In this document: one piece after another, positions 50,597 to 59,824 of the stretch
How positions within the stretch are numbered: position 1 is the stretch's first letter
How the letters are laid out: every line of letters begins with the position of its first letter
NCBI RefSeq assembly: GCF_010686765.1
Contig: NZ_JAAGWF010000015.1
Coordinates: forward strand, 124,001-188,000
Length of the DNA: 64,000 nt
Direction: 5' to 3'
Origin: Geodermatophilus sabuli
Lineage (GTDB): Bacteria > Actinomycetota > Actinomycetes > Mycobacteriales > Geodermatophilaceae
The notes under the pieces: model-generated
The model's database searches: none
The model's input: the letters and a program-made list of their open reading frames with translations, nothing else
Told to the model about the DNA's origin: nothing
Translations under genes and position numbers: made by a program

Positions 50597-51549
50597 GCGC
50601 TCCGACGCGCCCCCGTCCGGGCGACGCCCGCCGGACGCGCATCGACGAGCTCGCCGCCCGGGCGGGGCAGGTGCCCGAGGGCGAAGGTGGGGTCTCCCTC
50701 ACCAAGAGCGCGTTCCGGCGGTTGCGCCGCAACCCGGTGGCGATCCTCGGCGCGGTCATCGTGGTCGTCTTCCTCGTCGTGGCGGCCTTCGCGCCGTTCC
50801 TGGCGCCGCGGGACCCGCTGGCGCAGACGCTGCTGTCCGAGATCCGACCCAACTCCATCCCCGGCGCCCAGGAGGGCTTCCCGCTCGGCGTGGACAACCT
50901 CGGCCGGGACCTCCTGTCCCGGCTGGTCTACGGATCCCGCCAGTCGCTGCTCATCGGCGTGGTCTCCACCGTGCTCGGCGTCATCGTCGGCATGGCGCTC
51001 GGCGTCCTGGCTGGGGCGTTCGGAGGGTGGGTCGACACCGTCGTCATGCGGTTCGTCGACATCCTGCTGTCCATCCCGAGCCTGCTGATGGCGATCAGCA
51101 TCTCGGTGCTGCTGGGGCAGAACCAGTACGCGCTGATGATCGCCATCGCGGTCACCCAGATACCGGTCTTCGCGCGACTGCTGCGCGGCTCGATGCTCGT
51201 GCAGCGCAGCAGCGACTACGCGCTGGCCGCCCGGGCGCTGGGCGTGAGGAAGAGCCGGATCGTCTTCGGCCACGTGCTGCCCAACTCGCTGTCGCCGGTG
51301 ATCGTGCAGACCACGCTGTCGCTGGCGACGGCGATCATCGAGGCCGCGGCGCTGTCGTTCCTGGGTCTGGGTGACCCGGACCTGGCCCGTCCCGAGTGGG
51401 GAGCGATGCTGGCCAACGCGCAGGCGTTCCTGTCCATCCGGCCGGAGCTGGCCGTCTACCCGGCGCTGTGCATCATCGTCGTCGCGCTCGGCTTCACCCT
51501 GCTCGGGGAGTCGCTGCGCGAGGCCCTCGACCCGAAGTTCCGGAGGTAG
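50593..51549 (+). CDS. ABC transporter permease, DppC type
   Basis: The protein has 318 residues. A cytoplasmic N-terminus of about 45 residues precedes helix 1 (VAILGAVIVVVFLVVAAFAP). The conserved GVDNLGRDLLSRLVYGSRQS is diagnostic for the DppC/OppC group, and the EAA loop is DYALAARALGVRKSRIVFGH. It pairs with the upstream permease. ATG 50593 overlaps its stop. Six bases separate it from the first ATPase gene. Confidence 0.95.
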   Translation: MSAPTRPRPGDARRTRIDELAARAGQVPEGEGGVSLTKSAFRRLRRNPVAILGAVIVVVFLVVAAFAPFLAPRDPLAQTLLSEIRPNSIPGAQEGFPLGVDNLGRDLLSRLVYGSRQSLLIGVVSTVLGVIVGMALGVLAGAFGGWVDTVVMRFVDILLSIPSLLMAISISVLLGQNQYALMIAIAVTQIPVFARLLRGSMLVQRSSDYALAARALGVRKSRIVFGHVLPNSLSPVIVQTTLSLATAIIEAAALSFLGLGDPDLARPEWGAMLANAQAFLSIRPELAVYPALCIIVVALGFTLLGESLREALDPKFRR

Positions 51550-51555
51550 TGGACG

Positions 51556-52626
51556 GTGTCGATCGAGGCCGTGCCGACGGGGGGCGCCGATCCCGGCCAG
51601 TCGTCGGTGCTCGAGGTCGAGGAGCTCGCGGTCACCTTCACCCGCCGCGGGGAGGCGGCCACCCGGGCGGTCGACGGCGTCAGCTTCGCGGTGGCTGCGG
51701 GGGAGACCATCGGGCTCGTGGGGGAGTCCGGCTGCGGGAAGTCGGTCACCTCGCTGGCGATCATGGGCCTGCTGCCGCGGCGCGGGGTGCAGGTCAGCGG
51801 CTCGGTCCGCTTCGGCGGCACCGAGCTGGTCGGGGCGGCCGACCGCACGCTGCGGGAGCTGCGCGGCGCGGACATGGCGATGGTCTTCCAGGACCCCCTG
51901 TCCTCGCTCAACCCCACCGTGCCGATCGGCACTCAGGTCACCGAGGTCCTCGTCGAGCACGAGGACCTGAACCGGAAGCAGGCCACGGCCGAGGCGATCG
52001 ACCTGCTGGACCGGGTCGGCATCCCCGACCCCGCCCGCCGGCTCAAGGAGTACCCGCACCAGCTGTCGGGCGGCATGCGGCAGCGCGCGCTGATCGCCAT
52101 GGCCCTGGCCTGCTCGCCGCGGCTGCTCATCGCCGACGAGCCGACCACCGCCCTCGACGTGACCATCCAGGCGCAGATCCTCGAGCTGCTGCGCGAGCTG
52201 GTGCAGGGATCGGGCACCGCGCTGGTGATGATCACCCACGACCTCGGCGTGGTGGCCGGGCTCTGCGACCGGGTGCACGTCATGTACGCCGGGAAGATCA
52301 TCGAGTCGGCGGACCGGCACGACCTGTTCGCCCGGCCCCGGCAGCCCTACACCGGCGGCCTGCTCGCGTCGGTGCCCCGTCTGGACGCCGGGCGCGGCAC
52401 CCCCCTCACGCCGATCCGGGGATCGGCACGGGACGCGATCCCGTGGGCGGAGGGCTGCGCGTTCGCACCCCGCTGCGACAACGCCCAGGACGACTGCCTC
52501 ACCGAGGTCTCGGGCAGCACCGTCCCCCTGGAGTACGACGGCCCCGGGCGTGAGCTGCGCTGCCGGCACCCGCTGACCCACCCCCCGGTGGCCTCCGGGG
52601 CGACCGCGTCGGGAGCCGCCCGGTGA
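51556..52626 (+). CDS. ABC transporter ATPase, DppD type
   Basis: The protein has 356 residues. Walker A is [16 protein letters not shown], the Q-loop [10 protein letters not shown], the signature [15 protein letters not shown], Walker [14 protein letters not shown] and the H-loop [12 protein letters not shown]. The OppD/F C-terminal extension is present with cysteines in [14 protein letters not shown]. It forms the ATPase pair with the downstream gene product. GTG 51556 is the start and its stop overlaps the next gene (GTGA). Confidence 0.96.
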   Translation: MSIEAVPTGGADPGQSSVLEVEELAVTFTRRGEAATRAVDGVSFAVAAGETIGLVGESGCGKSVTSLAIMGLLPRRGVQVSGSVRFGGTELVGAADRTLRELRGADMAMVFQDPLSSLNPTVPIGTQVTEVLVEHEDLNRKQATAEAIDLLDRVGIPDPARRLKEYPHQLSGGMRQRALIAMALACSPRLLIADEPTTALDVTIQAQILELLRELVQGSGTALVMITHDLGVVAGLCDRVHVMYAGKIIESADRHDLFARPRQPYTGGLLASVPRLDAGRGTPLTPIRGSARDAIPWAEGCAFAPRCDNAQDDCLTEVSGSTVPLEYDGPGRELRCRHPLTHPPVASGATASGAAR

Positions 52627-53765
52627 CCCCTCCGGAGCAGGGCACCGGCCCGCTGCTGCGCGTCGAGGGCCTGGAGGTCCACTTCCCGATCCGCCGCGGG
52701 GTGGTGTTCGACCGCACCGTGGGGCACGTCCGCGCCGTGGACGGCGTCGACCTGTCCATCGACCGCGGGACCACCTACGGGCTGGTCGGCGAGTCCGGGT
52801 GCGGGAAGTCCACCCTCGGTCGTGCGGTCCTCCGGCTGGTCGAGCCGACCGCGGGCCGGGTGGTCTTCGACGGCACCGACGTCGCCTCGCTGGCGGGCGA
52901 GCCGCTGCGGCACATGCGGCGGCGGATGCAGATGGTCTTCCAGGACCCGCTGGGCAGCCTCGACCCGCGGCAGAACGTGGAGTCGCTGCTGTCCGAGCCG
53001 CTGCGGGCGCACGGCCTGGGCGGCGGCCGGGAGGGCATCGCGGCGAAGATCCGCGGGCTGCTGGACGCCGTCGGCCTGCCCGCCGCCGCGCTGCGCCGCT
53101 ATCCGCACGAGTTCTCCGGCGGCCAGCGCCAGCGCATCGGCATCGCCCGCGCGATCTCCCTGGAGCCCGACCTGCTCATCGCCGACGAGCCGGTCTCCGC
53201 GCTGGACGTGAGCGTCCAGGCGCAGGTGGTCAACCTGCTGGAGGAGCTCCAGCAGCGCCTGGGCCTGACCTTCCTGGTGATCGCGCACGACCTCGCCGTC
53301 GTCCGGCACATCAGCGACGTCGTCGGCGTCATGTACCTGGGCTCGCTGGTCGAGCAGGCGCCCTCCGACGCGATCTACGACCAGCCGCTGCACCCCTACA
53401 CCCGGGCGCTGATGAGCGCCGTCCCCGTGCCGGACCCGGTCGTGGAGGAACGGCGGGAACGGATCCTGCTCGCCGGTGACCTCCCCTCGCCGGCGAACCC
53501 GCCCAGCGGCTGCCGGTTCCACACCCGCTGCCCCTGGCGGCAGGAGACCCGGTGCGACGACGAGGCGCCCGCGCTCCGCGAGCTCGCCCCCGGGCACCTG
53601 GTGAGCTGCCACTGGGCCGAGGAGATCCGTGACGGCCGCCTCGCCCCGAAGTCACCGGAGGAGGTGGCCGCCAGCCAGGGCGTGTCCATCCGGGCCACCG
53701 GGGTGGCGGACATCGAGAGCGACGCCCTGGTGCAGGGCGTCGACCAGCCGATCGAACGGACCTGA
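52623..53765 (+). CDS. ABC transporter ATPase, DppF type
   Basis: The protein has 380 residues. Walker [18 protein letters not shown]-loop [12 protein letters not shown], signature [15 protein letters not shown], Walker [14 protein letters not shown] and H-loop VIAHDLAVV are all intact. The C-terminal OppD/F domain has [15 protein letters not shown]. It is the second ATPase of the importer and the last gene of the operon. A tail of about 45 residues after the cysteine-containing domain (ending DQPIERT) is not part of the family core. A small hairpin follows. Confidence 0.96.
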   Translation: MTPPEQGTGPLLRVEGLEVHFPIRRGVVFDRTVGHVRAVDGVDLSIDRGTTYGLVGESGCGKSTLGRAVLRLVEPTAGRVVFDGTDVASLAGEPLRHMRRRMQMVFQDPLGSLDPRQNVESLLSEPLRAHGLGGGREGIAAKIRGLLDAVGLPAAALRRYPHEFSGGQRQRIGIARAISLEPDLLIADEPVSALDVSVQAQVVNLLEELQQRLGLTFLVIAHDLAVVRHISDVVGVMYLGSLVEQAPSDAIYDQPLHPYTRALMSAVPVPDPVVEERRERILLAGDLPSPANPPSGCRFHTRCPWRQETRCDDEAPALRELAPGHLVSCHWAEEIRDGRLAPKSPEEVAASQGVSIRATGVADIESDALVQGVDQPIERT

Positions 53766-53766
53766 G

Positions 53767-53780
53767 GCCCCGTCCGGGGC
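53767..53780. terminator. short hairpin between dppF-like and Rieske genes
   Basis: GCCCC and GGGGC arms with a four-base loop lie just past the ATPase stop in the 28-bp convergent gap. The small size makes it a weak candidate. Confidence 0.35.
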
Positions 53781-53793
53781 GCCCTGAGCCGGC

Positions 53794-54150
53794 TCACTCC
53801 AGGACGACGTCGTCCCCACGGCGCACCGCCCGGCGGACCCGCAGGCGCAGGAGGCGTCCGAGCGCGGCGACCAGCTGGGTGTAGCCCGGCGTCGGGCCGT
53901 GGTAGCCCAGGAAGCCGCGCGGGCCCTCGACCATCTCCCCGGTGCGGACGTCGTAGCGGCTCTGGTGCCAGGGGCACACGAGGCAGCCCTCCGCGTCGAG
54001 GCTGCCCTCGGCCAGGTCGGCGAGCTGGTGCCGGCAGCGGCGCGACACGGCGAAGTACCGGCCGTCCCGGTTGCCCACCGCCCACTCGCCGGAGCGGCGG
54101 ACGGCGCCCGGGGGGAGGTCGCGGGCGGGGATCGGGTCGGGTCGGGTCAT
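53794..54150 (-). CDS. Rieske [2Fe-2S] ferredoxin-like protein
   Basis: The protein has 118 residues. The two cluster motifs are CRHQLADL (Cys-X-His) and CLVCPWHQSRYD (Cys-X2-His), the Rieske spacing of small ferredoxins of oxygenase systems. The QSRYDVRTGEMVEGP stretch after the second motif is conserved. It probably carries electrons or is a single-domain Rieske protein; no oxygenase gene is adjacent. ATG 54150 has AGGAGG upstream. It is divergent from the TPM gene. Confidence 0.92.
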   Translation of the reverse strand: MTRPDPIPARDLPPGAVRRSGEWAVGNRDGRYFAVSRRCRHQLADLAEGSLDAEGCLVCPWHQSRYDVRTGEMVEGPRGFLGYHGPTPGYTQLVAALGRLLRLRVRRAVRRGDDVVLE

Positions 54151-54221
54151 GGGTCCTCCTGCGGACGTCGGCTGGGCTGCACCTACCCCGCACCACCGGG
54201 GTCCGACGCCCGCTGCGTGGG

Positions 54222-54227
54222 TAGGGT
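54222..54227 (+). promoter_or_regulatory. -10 element for the TPM-protein gene
   Basis: TAGGGT ends eight bases before GTG 54236 and 29 bases before GTG 54257, so the transcript is either leaderless from the first or has a short leader for the second. Confidence 0.4.
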
Positions 54228-54256
54228 CCCCGGGAGTGAAGCCCCGGAGGTCCCCC

Positions 54257-56299
54257 GTGCGCCGGCTGTCCGTCGTCCTCGCCGTGCTGGCTGCCACGGT
54301 CCTCCTCGGCGGTGGACCGGCATCGGCCGAACCACCGTTCGACGTCCCCGAGCAGGTCACCGACCGCGTGGGCGCGCTGTCCGGCGACGAGTCGGAGGTC
54401 GACTCCGCCCTCGACGAGCTCCAGGCCGACGAGGGGACCCAGCTGTTCGTCGTCTACGTCTCCTCCTTCGACGGCCAGGAGCCCGGCGTGTGGGCCCGCG
54501 CCACGGCGCAGGCCTCGGGGCTGGGCCGCACCGACGTCCTGTTCGCCGTCGCGGTGGACGACAGCCGGTACGCCTACTGGGTCGACGACGCGTTCCCCCT
54601 GTCCGACAGCGAGATCGACGAACTGCTGGCCCGCGACGTCGAGCCCGCGCTCCGGGACGGCGACTGGGCGGGCGCGGTGACGGCGTTCGCCCAGGGCCTC
54701 GGTGGCGGGGACGGTGGCGGGTCCGGCGGCGGTTCCGGCGGCCTGGGCCCGATCGCCGTCGTCGGCGGGCTGGCGGTCGTGGGCGGCGGGGTCTACCTGG
54801 TGTCCCGCGCGCGTCGCCGCCGGCAGGGCCCGCCACCGGTCCAGCGCCTGGAACGGCCCGACCCGCATGCCGGTGTGCCGACCGAGCAGCTGGAGGCCCG
54901 GGCCAGCACCGCCCTGCTGGAGCTCGACGAGTCGGTCAAGACCTCGGGGCTGGACCTGGACTACGCCCGCCTGCAGTACGGCGAGGAGTCCGTCGCCGGT
55001 TTCGCCCAGGCGCTGGCCGCGTCCCGGGACGAGTTGTCCCGGGCGTTCGCGCTGCGCCAGCAGCTGGACGACGAGATCCCGGAGGACGAACCCACCCGGC
55101 GGGCCGTGCTCGCCCAGATGCTGCAGCTGACCGGCGCCGCCGACGCGCGGCTCGACGAGCAGGCGGAGGCGTTCGCGCGGCTGCGGGACCTGGAGAGCAC
55201 CGCGCCGCAGGTCCTCGACGCGATCGAGCCACGCATCGGTGAGCTGCGGGCCCGGGTGCCGCAGGAGGAGCAACGACTGCAGGCCCTGCAGCAGCGCTAC
55301 GCGGCTCCCGCCGTCGCGCCGGTGGCCGGGAACGTCACGCAGGCCCGGGCCCACCTGGACGCGGCCCAGCAGGAGGTCACAGAGGCCCGCACCGCGCTCG
55401 CCGCCGGTCAGTCCGGTGCCGCCGTCGGTGACATCCGCGCCGCGGAGGACGCGCTGGCGCAGACGGTCACGCTGCTGGACGCCGTCCGCCGGCTCGACGC
55501 CGACCTGGCGGCCGCGGGCGGCCGGGTGACCGAGATCCGCGCGGAGACCGAGAAGGACCTGGCGGAGGCCCGCGCGCTCCTGTCCTCGGGGACCGACGGC
55601 GGGCTGCGGCCGCAGGTCGCCCGGGCCGAGTCCGCCCTGGCCTCGGCCGACGCCGCACTCCGCCCTCCCGCCGGCGGTCTGCCGGACCCGCTCGCCGCGC
55701 TGCGGCAGCTGGAGGAGGCCGACATCGCCCTCGAGCAGGCGCTGGCGGCGGCCCGCGACGCGCAGACCCGGACCCGCCGGGCGGCCGCCGCCCTCGACCA
55801 GGCGGTGACGACGGCGCAGTCGACCATCGCCGCGGCCGCGGACTTCATCGACACCCGGCGGGGCGCGGTCGGTCCGGAGGCCCGCACCCGGCTGGCCGAG
55901 GCCCAGCGGCACCTCGCCGTCGCCGTCGACCAGGGCCGCGACGACCCGGTCTCGGCGCTCCGCAAGGCGCAGCAGGCGGCGAGCCTGGCGCAGCAGGCCC
56001 TGGACCGGGCGCAGTCGGACGTGTCGAGCTGGTCGTCGGGCGGGGGATACGGTCCCGGCGGCCTCGGGGGCGGGTTCGGCGGGGGCTACGGCGGCGGGTA
56101 CCGGCGGGGCGGGGTCGACCTGGGCAGCCTGGTCCTCGGCGGCATCCTGGCCGGTGGAGGGCGCGGCGGCTTCGGCGGTGGCGGGTTCGGCGGTGGGGGC
56201 TTCGGCGGTGGCCGTGGCTTCGGTGGCGGCGGCAGCTTCGGCGGTGGCGGCGGGCGCAGCGGTGGAGGTGGCGGCCGCAGCGGGGGAGGGCGCTTCTGA
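54257..56299 (+). CDS. TPM-domain membrane protein with long coiled coil and glycine-rich tail
   Basis: The protein has 680 residues. A signal peptide (VVLAVLAATVLLGGGPASA) is followed by a TPM domain (residues about 30-150: DEGTQLFVVYVSSFDGQEPG, GRTDVLFAVAVDDSRYAYWV). A membrane segment (LGPIAVVGGLAVVGGGVYLV) and about 380 residues of alanine/glutamate/arginine helices that look like coiled coil come next. The tail consists of GGGGFGGG-type repeats. TPM proteins can act as phosphatases or in photosystem repair, but in actinobacteria the role is unknown. GTG 54257 has GGAGGT upstream; GTG 54236 sits right at the predicted transcript start and is the alternative. Confidence 0.87.
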   Translation: MRRLSVVLAVLAATVLLGGGPASAEPPFDVPEQVTDRVGALSGDESEVDSALDELQADEGTQLFVVYVSSFDGQEPGVWARATAQASGLGRTDVLFAVAVDDSRYAYWVDDAFPLSDSEIDELLARDVEPALRDGDWAGAVTAFAQGLGGGDGGGSGGGSGGLGPIAVVGGLAVVGGGVYLVSRARRRRQGPPPVQRLERPDPHAGVPTEQLEARASTALLELDESVKTSGLDLDYARLQYGEESVAGFAQALAASRDELSRAFALRQQLDDEIPEDEPTRRAVLAQMLQLTGAADARLDEQAEAFARLRDLESTAPQVLDAIEPRIGELRARVPQEEQRLQALQQRYAAPAVAPVAGNVTQARAHLDAAQQEVTEARTALAAGQSGAAVGDIRAAEDALAQTVTLLDAVRRLDADLAAAGGRVTEIRAETEKDLAEARALLSSGTDGGLRPQVARAESALASADAALRPPAGGLPDPLAALRQLEEADIALEQALAAARDAQTRTRRAAAALDQAVTTAQSTIAAAADFIDTRRGAVGPEARTRLAEAQRHLAVAVDQGRDDPVSALRKAQQAASLAQQALDRAQSDVSSWSSGGGYGPGGLGGGFGGGYGGGYRRGGVDLGSLVLGGILAGGGRGGFGGGGFGGGGFGGGRGFGGGGSFGGGGGRSGGGGGRSGGGRF

Positions 56300-56374
56300 C
56301 CGCTCCGCGCAGCCACCCCTGGGAACTGTCGGACCCCGGTGCCACGGTGACCTCCCCCACACCGAGGAGGAACG

Positions 56375-57142
56375 ATGCCCACTCGCGACACCCCATGGCC
56401 GGCCGGCACCCCGTGCTGGGTCGACTACGGAGCGGCCGACGTGGACGCCGCCAAGGAGTTCTACGGCCAGCTGCTGGGCTGGGAGTACTCCGGCGGCGAC
56501 CCGGAGTTCGGCGGATACCTGAACGCCTCCAGGAACGGCCGGGCCGCCTCCGGCCTCGGCCCGCTCACCGGCGAGGGCGACTCGCCGGCCTGGACGACGT
56601 ACTTCGCCACCGACGACGCCGCCGCGACGGCCGACCGGATCCGCGGGGCCGGTGGGCAGGTCGTCGTCGAGCCCATGGAGGTCGGCCCGATGGGCACGAT
56701 GGTCATCGCCGTCGACCCGCAGGGCAACGCCTTCGGGCTCTGGCAGGGCGGCTCCCACACCGGCGCGCAGGTCTACGGCGAGCCGGGGGCCTACGTGTGG
56801 AACGAGGCGGCGGTGGAGGACACGGAGGCCGCGCGCGCCTTCTACTCGGCGGTCTTCGGGTTCACCTACGAAGCGGTCACCATGGAGGGGGAGACGGACT
56901 ACACGACCTTCTCGACGGGCGGAGACCCGCTGGGTGGTCTCGGCGGGGTCCACCCCGGCCTGCCGAAGGGCTGGACGACGTGCTTCGGGGTGGCGTCGAC
57001 CGACGAGTCCGTGGCGGCGGTCCAGGCCGCGGGCGGCAAGGTGCTGCTCCCGGCCGAGGACACCGAGTTCGGCCGGTTCGCCGTCCTCGAGGACCCGTGG
57101 GGCGCACCCTTCTCCGTCATGGAGGTACCCGCGGCGGGCTGA
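56375..57142 (+). CDS. two-domain VOC (glyoxalase/bleomycin-resistance-like) protein
   Basis: The protein has 255 residues. Two VOC modules are visible: the first begins PCWVDYGAADVDAAKEFYGQ, the second YVWNEAAVEDTEAARAFYSA, and each ends with a DPQGNAFGLWQ- or DPWGAPFSVME-type strand. Each module contributes one half of a metal site in active members; the substrate is not predictable. ATG 56375 has GAGGA upstream. A strong hairpin follows. It is most like the actinobacterial 27-kDa antigen/hydroxylase-type VOC proteins. Confidence 0.88.
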   Translation: MPTRDTPWPAGTPCWVDYGAADVDAAKEFYGQLLGWEYSGGDPEFGGYLNASRNGRAASGLGPLTGEGDSPAWTTYFATDDAAATADRIRGAGGQVVVEPMEVGPMGTMVIAVDPQGNAFGLWQGGSHTGAQVYGEPGAYVWNEAAVEDTEAARAFYSAVFGFTYEAVTMEGETDYTTFSTGGDPLGGLGGVHPGLPKGWTTCFGVASTDESVAAVQAAGGKVLLPAEDTEFGRFAVLEDPWGAPFSVMEVPAAG

Positions 57143-57151
57143 GGACCGCGA

Positions 57152-57179
57152 CGGGCGGCGCGGCGGGGCGCGCCGCCCG
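57152..57179. terminator. bidirectional hairpin between VOC and PPOX genes
   Basis: Perfect 11-bp arms CGGGCGGCGCG and CGCGCCGCCCG have a six-base loop. The convergent position makes it a likely terminator for both genes. Confidence 0.7.
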
Positions 57180-57201
57180 CGGACGGCTCGACCCGCGGAG
57201 G

Positions 57202-57630
57202 TCAGCCGCGGAGCTGGCCGTAGGTGTGTTCTGGCGTGAACCGGACGACCAGCCGCCGGTCGGCGACCATCGCTGCCCGGTACTCCGCCCAGTTCTCGTG
57301 CTCCCCGGAGATGCCGCGGTAGTAGGTCACCAGCTCCTCGACCGTGGCGTCGTGCGGGTCGGCCGCCACCGGGGTGAGCTGCGCGGTGCCCTCGACGGCG
57401 ACCCACGTCCAGAAGTCGCCGGAGGAGACGTGCAGCGTGACGCGGGGGTCGGCCTGCAGGTTGCGGGTCTTGGCCCGGTCGGCGGTGACCGACACCCGGA
57501 ACAACCCGGTCTGCGGGTCGTGGGCGTACCCGACGTTCGACAGCTGCGGCCTGCCGTCGCGCTTGACGGTGGCCAGCACGCCGTAGCGGTTCTCGGCGAC
57601 GAAGGCGAGCATGCGCGGGTCCAGGGTCAT
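57202..57630 (-). CDS. PPOX-class split-barrel oxidoreductase (probably F420-dependent)
   Basis: The protein has 142 residues. The FMN/F420-binding split barrel is recognisable: LAFVAENRYGVLATVKRDGR, QLSNVGYAHDPQTGLFRVS, AKTRNLQADPRVTLHVSSGD and FTPEHTYGQ at the end. Actinobacterial proteins of this size mostly use F420 to reduce quinones or similar compounds; F420 versus FMN is inferred. ATG 57630 fits the family start, and the frame upstream lies in the divergent gene. Confidence 0.9.
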   Translation of the reverse strand: MTLDPRMLAFVAENRYGVLATVKRDGRPQLSNVGYAHDPQTGLFRVSVTADRAKTRNLQADPRVTLHVSSGDFWTWVAVEGTAQLTPVAADPHDATVEELVTYYRGISGEHENWAEYRAAMVADRRLVVRFTPEHTYGQLRG

Positions 57631-57760
57631 GCCGGCCGCAACGCCGTTCGGCCGGCCGATCTGCCCGGCCGGTGCTGCCGCCCCGACGCGCCCCGGGGGT
57701 GCCACCCGTGGTGATGCGGGTCCCCGTGTGAGCGGGGGCGCGATGGGGGAGTTCTCGGGG

Positions 57761-58828
57761 ATGACCCAGGAGCAGGCCGGCAGCGTGCTGGTGACCGGAG
57801 CCGGTGGAGTGATCGGCGCGCACGCCGCGGCTGAGTACGCCCGGCAGCCCGACTGGCGGGTCCGCGGGGTGAGCCGGCGGACGCCGCGCCCAGCGCCCTG
57901 GGAGCACCTCGCCGTGGACCTGGGCGACGCGGACACCGCGCGGGCGGGACTGTCCGGGCTCGGCGACGTCACCCACCTCGTCTTCGCCGCGTACGCGGAG
58001 CGGCCCACCGCGCGGGAGCTGTCGGAGGTCAACGTGGCGCTGCTGCGCAACACCCTGGACGGGCTGACCGCAGCGGACGCCCCGCTCGAGCACGTGACCC
58101 TGTACCAGGGTGGCAAGGCCTACGGCGCCCACATGGACTTCTTCAACACCCCGGCCAAGGAGCGCGACCCGCGGATCGTGCAGCCGAACTTCTACTACGA
58201 CCAGGAGGACCTGCTCCGCGCGGTCGCGGCGGAGCGCGGCTTCCGGCTCACCGTCCTCCGGCCCGAGGGCGTCATCGGCTACGCGGTGGGCAACCCGATG
58301 AACCTGCTCATGGTCATCGCGGTGTACGCCGCGATCAGCCAGGAACTCGGTCAGCCGCTGCGCTTCCCGGGCAGCCTGGCCGCCTACGACGCCCTCTACC
58401 AGGTCACCGACGCCGAGTTGCTGGCCCGCGCCACCCGCTGGGCCGGCCGGGAACCGCACGCCGACGGTGAGGTCTACAACGTCACCAACGGCGATCAGCT
58501 GCGCTGGCGGCACGTGTTCCCGGTACTGGCCCGCCACCTGGGGATGGAGCTCGCCGAGCCCCAGCCGGTGCCGCTGGCCGAGGCGATGGCCGGCCGGCGG
58601 GACGTCTGGGAACGCCTCGTCGCCCGGCACGACCTGGTGCCCACGCCGTATGCGGACCTCGTCCGCTGGGAGTTCGGCGAGTTCATCTTCCGGTCCGGCT
58701 TCGACAACGTCAGTTCCACGATCAAGCTGCGCCAGGCCGGCTTCGCCGACTGCCTGGACACCGAGGACCGCTTCCTCGAGCTCCTCGACCGGCTGGCGGC
58801 CGACCGGGTGATCCCCCCGGTGCGCTGA
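57761..58828 (+). CDS. SDR-type reductase resembling progesterone 5-beta-reductase (PRISE)
   Basis: The protein has 355 residues. NAD(P) binding starts at VLVTGAGGVIGAH. The atypical PRISE catalytic pair is matched: lysine in LYQGGKAYGAH and tyrosine in FYYDQEDLLRA, instead of the usual YXXXK. Plant and bacterial PRISE enzymes reduce enones or make iridoids. ATG 57761 has GGGGGAG about eight bases upstream; in-frame ATG 57743 and GTG 57728 are alternatives. Its stop abuts the stop of the convergent pirin gene with no base between (TGATCA). Confidence 0.88.
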   Translation: MTQEQAGSVLVTGAGGVIGAHAAAEYARQPDWRVRGVSRRTPRPAPWEHLAVDLGDADTARAGLSGLGDVTHLVFAAYAERPTARELSEVNVALLRNTLDGLTAADAPLEHVTLYQGGKAYGAHMDFFNTPAKERDPRIVQPNFYYDQEDLLRAVAAERGFRLTVLRPEGVIGYAVGNPMNLLMVIAVYAAISQELGQPLRFPGSLAAYDALYQVTDAELLARATRWAGREPHADGEVYNVTNGDQLRWRHVFPVLARHLGMELAEPQPVPLAEAMAGRRDVWERLVARHDLVPTPYADLVRWEFGEFIFRSGFDNVSSTIKLRQAGFADCLDTEDRFLELLDRLAADRVIPPVR

Positions 58829-59797
58829 TCAGCGTTCCCGGCCGCGCGGCTTGAGCGGCACCGGCGGGAGGGGCGGAGCCTCCAGCCGGGCGCCGTCGTA
58901 GCCCAGCACCGTGCCGAAGCGGTCGGACTCGCCGTTCCACTGCTCGGCGTAGTCGGCGATCTCCTCGCCGGTGCGGCCGACGAAGTTCCACCACATGACC
59001 AGCCGCTCCTCGAACGGCTCGCCCCCCAGCAGCAGCAGCCGGCTCGCCTCGCCGGCGGTCAGCCGCAGTGTCGTCCGCCCGGTGCCGAGGTAGAGCATCG
59101 CCCCCCGGCCCAGTGGGGCGCCGTCGACCACGACCGAGCCGGACGAGGCGAGCAGGCCGTACTCGAAGCCCGGCTCCATCGGCACCTCGACGTCGGCTCC
59201 GGGCGCGAGGGCCAGGTCGACGCCGACCAGCGGCGTGTAGGTCCTACCCGGCGAGGTGGCTCCGCCGAAGGAGCCGACGAGCACGGTGGTGGTGAGTCCG
59301 TCCGAGGCCCAGCCGGGCAGGGTGGCGTGGTGCTCGAAGGCCGGAGCGGTCTCGCGGTGCGCGTCCGGCAGGGCCACCCAGAGCTGCGCGCCGTGCAGGA
59401 ACCGCGGGTGCGCGACCGGGGACTGCTCGGCGTGCGAGATGCCGTGGCCGGCGGTCATCAGCGCGAGCTGACCCGGCCCGAACCGGACGTCGGAGCCGAG
59501 CGAGTCCAGGTGGTGCACCTCGCCCTCCAGCAGCCACGACACCGTCTGCAGCCCCGTGTGCGGATGCGGTGCCACCTGCATGCCGGCACCGGCGGCGATG
59601 TCGTCGGGTCCGTAGTGGTCGACGAACGCCCACGCGCCGACCATCCGGCGTCCGAGGGTCGGCAGCAGCCGCCGGACCCGCGTGCTCTCGCCCAGCAGCA
59701 CCTCCTTGCCGGGCAGCAGGTCCAGCGCCGGACCGGCCGAGGTGCCCGCGAGGCCGCCCAGCTCGCGCGGGGCGGGGCGGCGGTCGAGGTTGCTCAT
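58829..59797 (-). CDS. pirin-family bicupin protein (first copy)
   Basis: The protein has 322 residues. The N-terminal cupin carries the pirin metal motif in VDHYGPDD, HPHTGLQTVSWLLEGEVHH and MTAGHGISHAEQS, with His-His-His-Glu ligands. The C-terminal cupin has GFEYGLLASSGSVVVDG and ends in the typical WWNFVGRTGEEI. Pirins act as quercetinases or redox-responsive regulators. ATG 59797 is 27 bp after the second pirin, so the two are co-transcribed. The 3' end abuts the SDR gene. Confidence 0.92.
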   Translation of the reverse strand: MSNLDRRPAPRELGGLAGTSAGPALDLLPGKEVLLGESTRVRRLLPTLGRRMVGAWAFVDHYGPDDIAAGAGMQVAPHPHTGLQTVSWLLEGEVHHLDSLGSDVRFGPGQLALMTAGHGISHAEQSPVAHPRFLHGAQLWVALPDAHRETAPAFEHHATLPGWASDGLTTTVLVGSFGGATSPGRTYTPLVGVDLALAPGADVEVPMEPGFEYGLLASSGSVVVDGAPLGRGAMLYLGTGRTTLRLTAGEASRLLLLGGEPFEERLVMWWNFVGRTGEEIADYAEQWNGESDRFGTVLGYDGARLEAPPLPPVPLKPRGRER

Positions 59798-59824
59798 GGT
59801 GCGGGTCCCTCCCGGTCGGTGCCC

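Noticed and set aside
53396..58630. A 1744-codon open frame on the minus strand
   Set aside because: It runs antisense through five recognisable genes (dppF end, TPM, VOC, SDR) and in part along the Rieske and PPOX genes in another frame. Its translation is low-complexity and has no domain; it is a high-GC artefact.
57761..58828. SDR protein as the missing HldD epimerase
   Set aside because: Its catalytic Lys and Tyr motifs match PRISE reductases and it is 25 kb from the heptose operon.
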